From: DASZVN01 sp035547055
GTDB lineage: Bacteria; Pseudomonadota; Alphaproteobacteria; Rhizobiales; Methylopilaceae
Assembly: GCA_035547055.1 (NCBI GenBank)
Contig: DASZVN010000101.1
Span: 1-21,964 of the forward strand
DNA: 21,964 bases
Reading direction: 5' to 3'
Positions 17,071 to 21,964 of this stretch are shown here, piece by piece. Numbering within the stretch: the stretch's first letter is position 1; each line of letters opens with the position of its first letter. The notes beneath the pieces were generated by a model. That model was not told where the DNA came from, did no database searches, and was given only the letters and a program-made list of their open reading frames with translations. A program made the position numbers and the translations under genes.

Positions 17071-18339
17071 ATGAAGGTTACGCTGTTCCATTTCATGCCC
17101 TATCGCGAGCTTCCCGACGATTTCGAGAAGCGCTACCCGTCCGCCTGGATCGACCCGCCGTTCCGCGAGGTCGGCGACGCCGACAAGGTCACCGATTTCT
17201 ACAACTGGTCGATCGACGAGCTGATGCTGGCGGCAAGGCTCGGCTTCGACGGCGTCGGCACCAACGAGCACCACCAGAACGCCTACGGCTTCATGTGCAA
17301 CCCCAACCTGTTCGGCGCCATCCTCGCCAAGATGACGCGCGACCAGGGGCTCGACGACGTCGCCATCGTCCAGCTCGGCGCCACCATCTCGGCGACCTCG
17401 CCGCCGATCCGCATCGCCGAGGAATATGCCGTGCTCGACTGCATCAGCGGCGGCCGGCTCGTCGCGGGGCTGCCGGCCGGGCTCGGCAACGACGTCACGG
17501 TGAGCTACGGCGTCACCCCGATCGAGCAGCGCGGGCGCTGGCGCGAGGGCATCGACCTGATGCTGAAGGCGTGGACGGCGAGGGAGATCTTCGCCTGGAA
17601 CGGCAAGTATTTCCAGCTCCCGCGGGTCAATCTCTGGCCGCGCCCGGTGCAGCAGCCGCACCCGCCGCTCCTGATCCCCGGCGCCGCCTCGTCCTCGACC
17701 TGGGACTATTGCCACGAGCGCGACCTGCCCTACGCCTATCTCAGCTATTTCGGCGGCCGCTCGGCCGAGAACGTGATGGACCGGTTCTGGGAGCGCGCGG
17801 TCCAGAAGGGCCGCGATCGCAATCCCTACCGCGCCTCGTTCCTCCAGCTCGTCGGCGTCGCCGCGACCGACCGCGAGGCCGAGGAGCTCTACGGCCGCCA
17901 CGTCGAATATTTCTACCACAAGCTCCTGCACCTGCCGCTGCACTACATCTCGCCGCCCGGCAATACCGAATACAGAAGCCTTCTGAACATCTTCATGCAG
18001 GGCACCAACCTCCTGAAGTACAGCGACTTCGTGAAGGACCTGAAGCCGCTCAACGCCCGGGACATGATCGACGAGGAATTCGTCGTCCTCGGCAGTCCCT
18101 CGACCGTGCGCGAAAAGCTCGCGGCCATGGCGAAGCGGCTGAATGTCGGCCACCTGATGACGGTCTTGCAGTTCGGCTCGATGCCGACCGACCTCGCCCG
18201 CAGCAACATCGAGCTGTTCGGCCGCGAGGTGCTGCCGCATCTGCACGCGGTCTGGGAGGACCAGGACTGGGAGAACCGATGGTGGCCCGAGCGGCTCCGC
18301 GGACGGATGGCGCGTGCGCCCGCGCCGGCGACCGCCTGA
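17071..18339 (+). CDS. Luciferase-like (LLM class) flavin-dependent monooxygenase
   Basis: The 422-residue protein has the bacterial luciferase-like TIM-barrel pattern: MKVTLFHFMPYR first strand, then GFDGVGTNEHHQNAYG and ISGGRLVAGLPAGLGND, with the later TVREKLAAMA helix typical of the family's C-terminal end. Such enzymes use FMNH2 supplied by a separate reductase to insert oxygen into aldehydes, ketones, sulfonates, nitriloacetate-type amines and other substrates. The substrate here is unknown, and no flavin reductase gene is in the window. AGGGAG at 17058-17063 sits 7 nt before the ATG. The alpha/beta hydrolase gene begins 46 nt downstream on the same strand, which suggests a two-gene operon acting in sequence on one substrate. 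Confidence 0.92.
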   Translation: MKVTLFHFMPYRELPDDFEKRYPSAWIDPPFREVGDADKVTDFYNWSIDELMLAARLGFDGVGTNEHHQNAYGFMCNPNLFGAILAKMTRDQGLDDVAIVQLGATISATSPPIRIAEEYAVLDCISGGRLVAGLPAGLGNDVTVSYGVTPIEQRGRWREGIDLMLKAWTAREIFAWNGKYFQLPRVNLWPRPVQQPHPPLLIPGAASSSTWDYCHERDLPYAYLSYFGGRSAENVMDRFWERAVQKGRDRNPYRASFLQLVGVAATDREAEELYGRHVEYFYHKLLHLPLHYISPPGNTEYRSLLNIFMQGTNLLKYSDFVKDLKPLNARDMIDEEFVVLGSPSTVREKLAAMAKRLNVGHLMTVLQFGSMPTDLARSNIELFGREVLPHLHAVWEDQDWENRWWPERLRGRMARAPAPATA

Positions 18340-18385
18340 GCCGAACGCCGCCCATCACCGCTTCTCCCGTTCAGGACTTCGAGCC

Positions 18386-19183
18386 ATGCCCGCTCCCGAG
18401 GTAGTGACGATCCCGGTCCGCCATTGCGGCTTCGAGGCCAAGGTCGCGGTCGGCGGCAAGGGGCCGCCGCTGGTCTTCCTCCACGCCGCCGGCGGCCCGA
18501 TGTGGGATCCGTTCGTCGAGTGGCTCACCGAGCGCCACACCGTCTACGCGCCGCACCACCCCGGCACCGGCGCGACCGCCCGCGAGGCGATCCACGACGT
18601 CGACAGCCTGTGGGATCTGCTCCTGATCTACGACGAGATCTTCGACGCGCTGAAGCTCGGCGCGGTGCCGGTGGTCGGCACCTCGTTCGGCGGGATGATG
18701 GCCTGCGAAGTCGCCGCCTTCCGGCCCGAGCGGGTGTCGCGGATGGTGCTGCTCGACCCCATCGGCCTCTGGCGCGACGACGCGCCGGTGGCGCCCTACA
18801 TGCTGATGTCACCCGAAGACCTGGCGGCGACGCTCTACAAGCACCTCGACTCCGCGCCGGTGCAGGCCGCGCTGACGATGCCGAACGATCCCAAGGCCGC
18901 CGCGGTGATCCAGGCCGACCTGGTATGGGCGCTCGGCTCCACCGGGAAATTCGTCTGGCCGATCCCGGACAAGGGCCTGGACAAGCGCCTCCATCGCGTC
19001 ACCGCGCCGACCCTGATCGTGTGGGGCGAGGACGACGCCCTGGTTTCGGTGCGCTACGCCGACGAGTTCGCCCGGCGGCTCTCCAAGTCGAGGGTCGAGA
19101 TCATCGCGGATTGCGGCCACGTCCCCCAGGTCGAGCGCCTCGACGCGCTGAAGCCGCTGGTCGCGGAATTCCTCGACGCGTAG
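18386..19183 (+). CDS. Alpha/beta-fold hydrolase
   Basis: The 265-residue protein shows the complete alpha/beta-hydrolase set: oxyanion-hole segment FLHAAGGP, nucleophile elbow GTSFGG with S100, the acid D217 in WGEDDALV, and H245 in DCGHVPQVE. No signal peptide is visible, so it should be cytoplasmic. I take the ATG at 18386 because family homology starts shortly after it; an in-frame ATG at 18314 lies inside the preceding monooxygenase gene and would add 24 unrelated residues. Together with the monooxygenase upstream it may hydrolyse the oxygenated product (ester, lactone or C-C bond). Substrate and bond type are not visible. Confidence 0.9.
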   Translation: MPAPEVVTIPVRHCGFEAKVAVGGKGPPLVFLHAAGGPMWDPFVEWLTERHTVYAPHHPGTGATAREAIHDVDSLWDLLLIYDEIFDALKLGAVPVVGTSFGGMMACEVAAFRPERVSRMVLLDPIGLWRDDAPVAPYMLMSPEDLAATLYKHLDSAPVQAALTMPNDPKAAAVIQADLVWALGSTGKFVWPIPDKGLDKRLHRVTAPTLIVWGEDDALVSVRYADEFARRLSKSRVEIIADCGHVPQVERLDALKPLVAEFLDA

Positions 19184-19212
19184 CGCTCCCGCCTCGCCCA
19201 GCGGAGTCGTCA

Positions 19213-19288
19213 CGTAGGTGGGCAACGCATCGCGTTGCCCACGTGCGGCGCTTGCCGCGGGCATCGGCGCTGCCGATGCCCACCTACG
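19213..19288. repeat. Multi-arm structured repeat, copy 2 (family B)
   Basis: This 76-nt element has a perfect 10-bp closing stem: CGTAGGTGGG at 19213-19222 with 19279-19288. Arm 1 pairs 19218-19228 with 19232-19242, 11 perfect pairs. A middle arm pairs GCGGC at 19245-19249 with 19254-19258. Arm 2 pairs GGGCATCGGC at 19259-19268 with 19272-19281. Some bases near the arm feet can pair either with the closing stem or with an arm. It matches 6121-6195 in architecture. Confidence 0.82.
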
Positions 19289-19333
19289 AGGCCGTGCGGG
19301 ATTTCCCGGGAGCAGGAGCAACGGGCGGCAGCG

Positions 19334-19377
19334 CCCCTCACCCGGTCGCCTGCTGCACGGGCGATCCGGGTGAGGGG
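19334..19377. terminator. Strong bidirectional hairpin between convergent genes
   Basis: CCCCTCACCCGG at 19334-19345 pairs perfectly with 19366-19377, and after one unpaired base the stem continues with TCGCC at 19346-19350 and GGCGA at 19360-19364. It lies in the 221-nt gap between the 3' ends of the hydrolase gene and acs, so it would form a hairpin in both transcripts. No T-tract follows on either side, so termination is inferred. The motif also resembles a common dispersed alphaproteobacterial palindrome. Confidence 0.5.
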
Positions 19378-19404
19378 CTGCGACGCCGGCGGACGACGAC
19401 GGCC

Positions 19405-21345
<1,941 letters not shown>

Positions 21346-21350
21346 GCGCA

Positions 21351-21358
21351 TCCCTCCC
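21351..21358 (-). promoter_or_regulatory. acs ribosome binding site that decides the start
   Basis: On the minus strand GGGAGGGA occupies 21358-21351, 5 nt before the ATG at 21345. The alternative ATG at 21351 overlaps the end of this site, so the downstream ATG is favoured. Confidence 0.65.
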
Positions 21359-21396
21359 TGCCGTGCCGGCACCGACCCGCCGGTCATTCGGCGCGC

Positions 21397-21425
21397 ATTA
21401 TGGGAAGGCCGGGAAGGGGGGGCAA
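21397..21425 (-). promoter_or_regulatory. Candidate sigma-70 promoter for acs
   Basis: Read on the minus strand, TTGCCC (21425-21420) is followed after exactly 17 nt by CATAAT (21402-21397), a good -10 match. The start codon is about 50 nt downstream. The boxes are seen; promoter activity is inferred. Confidence 0.5.
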
Positions 21426-21455
21426 GGCGGCGGGCGCCGCCCCAGGGAGGCTGTC

Positions 21456-21964
21456 GTGGCCGAGCACAAGGGATTGCCGATCATGGCGTTCGCGGACCGG
21501 GCGGCGTGGGAGGGCTGGCTCGCCGCTCATGGCGCGGCTTCGGCGGGCGTGTGGCTGAAATTCGCCAAGAAGTCCGCCGGCACCGTGACCGTTGCCAAGG
21601 ACGACGCGATCGAGGCGGCGCTCGCCCATGGCTGGATCGACGGCCAGCTCGACCGCTTCGATGCCGATTTCTGGCTGGTCCGCTTCACGCCGCGCGGTCC
21701 GCGGAGCAAATGGTCTGAACGCAACCGCATCGCGGCCGAGCGCCTGATCGCCGGGAACCGCATGGCGCCGGCCGGCCTCAGGCAGGTGGAGCTCGCCAAG
21801 GCCGACGGGCGCTGGGCCGCCGCCTATGCGCCGCAGAGCCGCATGGAGGTGCCGCCGGACCTCGCCTTGGCGCTCGACCGCAACCCGGAAGCCAAGGCGT
21901 TCTTCGCGACGCTCACGGGCGCGAACCGCTACGCCGTGCTCTATCGCATCCACGACGCCAAGAC
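21456..21964 (+). CDS. YdeI/OmpD-associated family protein, 3' end missing
   Basis: The frame is open from the GTG at 21456 to the right edge, giving 169 residues. The sequence matches the YdeI/OmpD-associated family: AAWEGWLAAHG, then GVWLKFAKKSAG, AIEAALAHGWIDGQLD, and FTPRGPRSKWSERN, all in the usual order. Family members are about 190-200 residues, so little is missing. Some are annotated as bacteriocin-protection proteins, but the biochemical role is not established. GGGAGG at 21445-21450 is 5 nt before the GTG. An ATG at 21483 is in frame but lacks a comparable site. It is divergent from acs, sharing a 110-nt spacer. Confidence 0.85.
   Translation, partial: MAEHKGLPIMAFADRAAWEGWLAAHGAASAGVWLKFAKKSAGTVTVAKDDAIEAALAHGWIDGQLDRFDADFWLVRFTPRGPRSKWSERNRIAAERLIAGNRMAPAGLRQVELAKADGRWAAAYAPQSRMEVPPDLALALDRNPEAKAFFATLTGANRYAVLYRIHDAK

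Noticed and set aside
19213..19288. tRNA gene, suggested by the 76-nt cloverleaf-like fold
   Set aside because: There is no T-loop GTTCRA, the arms do not match tRNA arm lengths, and no anticodon loop of 7 nt is present. It is treated as a structured repeat.
6121..19377. CRISPR array from the repeated intergenic sequences
   Set aside because: Copies are far apart, palindromic across their whole length and not regularly spaced; no cas gene is present.

Overview
The window is high-GC bacterial chromosome, roughly 70% by eye. Protein families, codon use and the intergenic palindromic repeats fit an alphaproteobacterium, most likely of the Hyphomicrobiales (Rhizobiales). That placement is inference from gene content and repeat style; there is no rRNA or other taxonomic marker here. 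I recognise 17 protein-coding genes, two of them cut by the window edges. I see no RNA gene, IS element, CRISPR array or phage gene.

Layout: (1) 3-6115, nitrogen assimilation: gltB (5' end missing), a small GFA-fold zinc protein, then gltD. (2) 6295-9753, dnaN, recF, a LysE/RhtB exporter and a GlcG/HbpS-like protein, all on +; recF and the exporter overlap by 4 nt. (3) 9913-13724, an AmpG-type muropeptide permease followed by an orphan molybdenum hydroxylase large subunit (form II CoxL-like). (4) 13732-15227 on -, a small NADP-binding F420-oxidoreductase-like protein and an HD-domain protein with six possible metal ligands. (5) 15375-15560 on +, a 61-residue DUF3008 protein. (6) 15627-19183, a flavin-dependent alpha-hydroxy-acid oxidase (-) divergent from a luciferase-like monooxygenase and an alpha/beta hydrolase (+). 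(7) 19405-21345 (-) acetyl-CoA synthetase, divergent from a YdeI/OmpD-associated family gene (+) that runs off the right edge.

How the genes work together: GltB and GltD are the two subunits of NADPH glutamate synthase. DnaN and RecF both act at the replication fork and at gaps. The monooxygenase and hydrolase look like an oxidise-then-hydrolyse pair, possibly feeding the hydroxy-acid oxidase and Acs; that link is inference from proximity. The rest is mostly ordinary core metabolism, and there is no obvious defence or mobile system.

The most striking non-coding feature is that most intergenic gaps of 100 nt or more are filled with structured palindromic repeats of several families. One family, about 76 nt long, folds as a closed multi-arm structure and occurs twice with a pairing-preserving difference. 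Another, about 93 nt, occurs both between dnaN and recF and upstream of the monooxygenase. These repeats create false upstream starts for recF and ampG. For ampG the repeat appears to supply the ribosome binding site. No gene-free stretch exceeds 300 bases; the longest, 16779-17070, holds a repeat, a palindrome and a candidate promoter.
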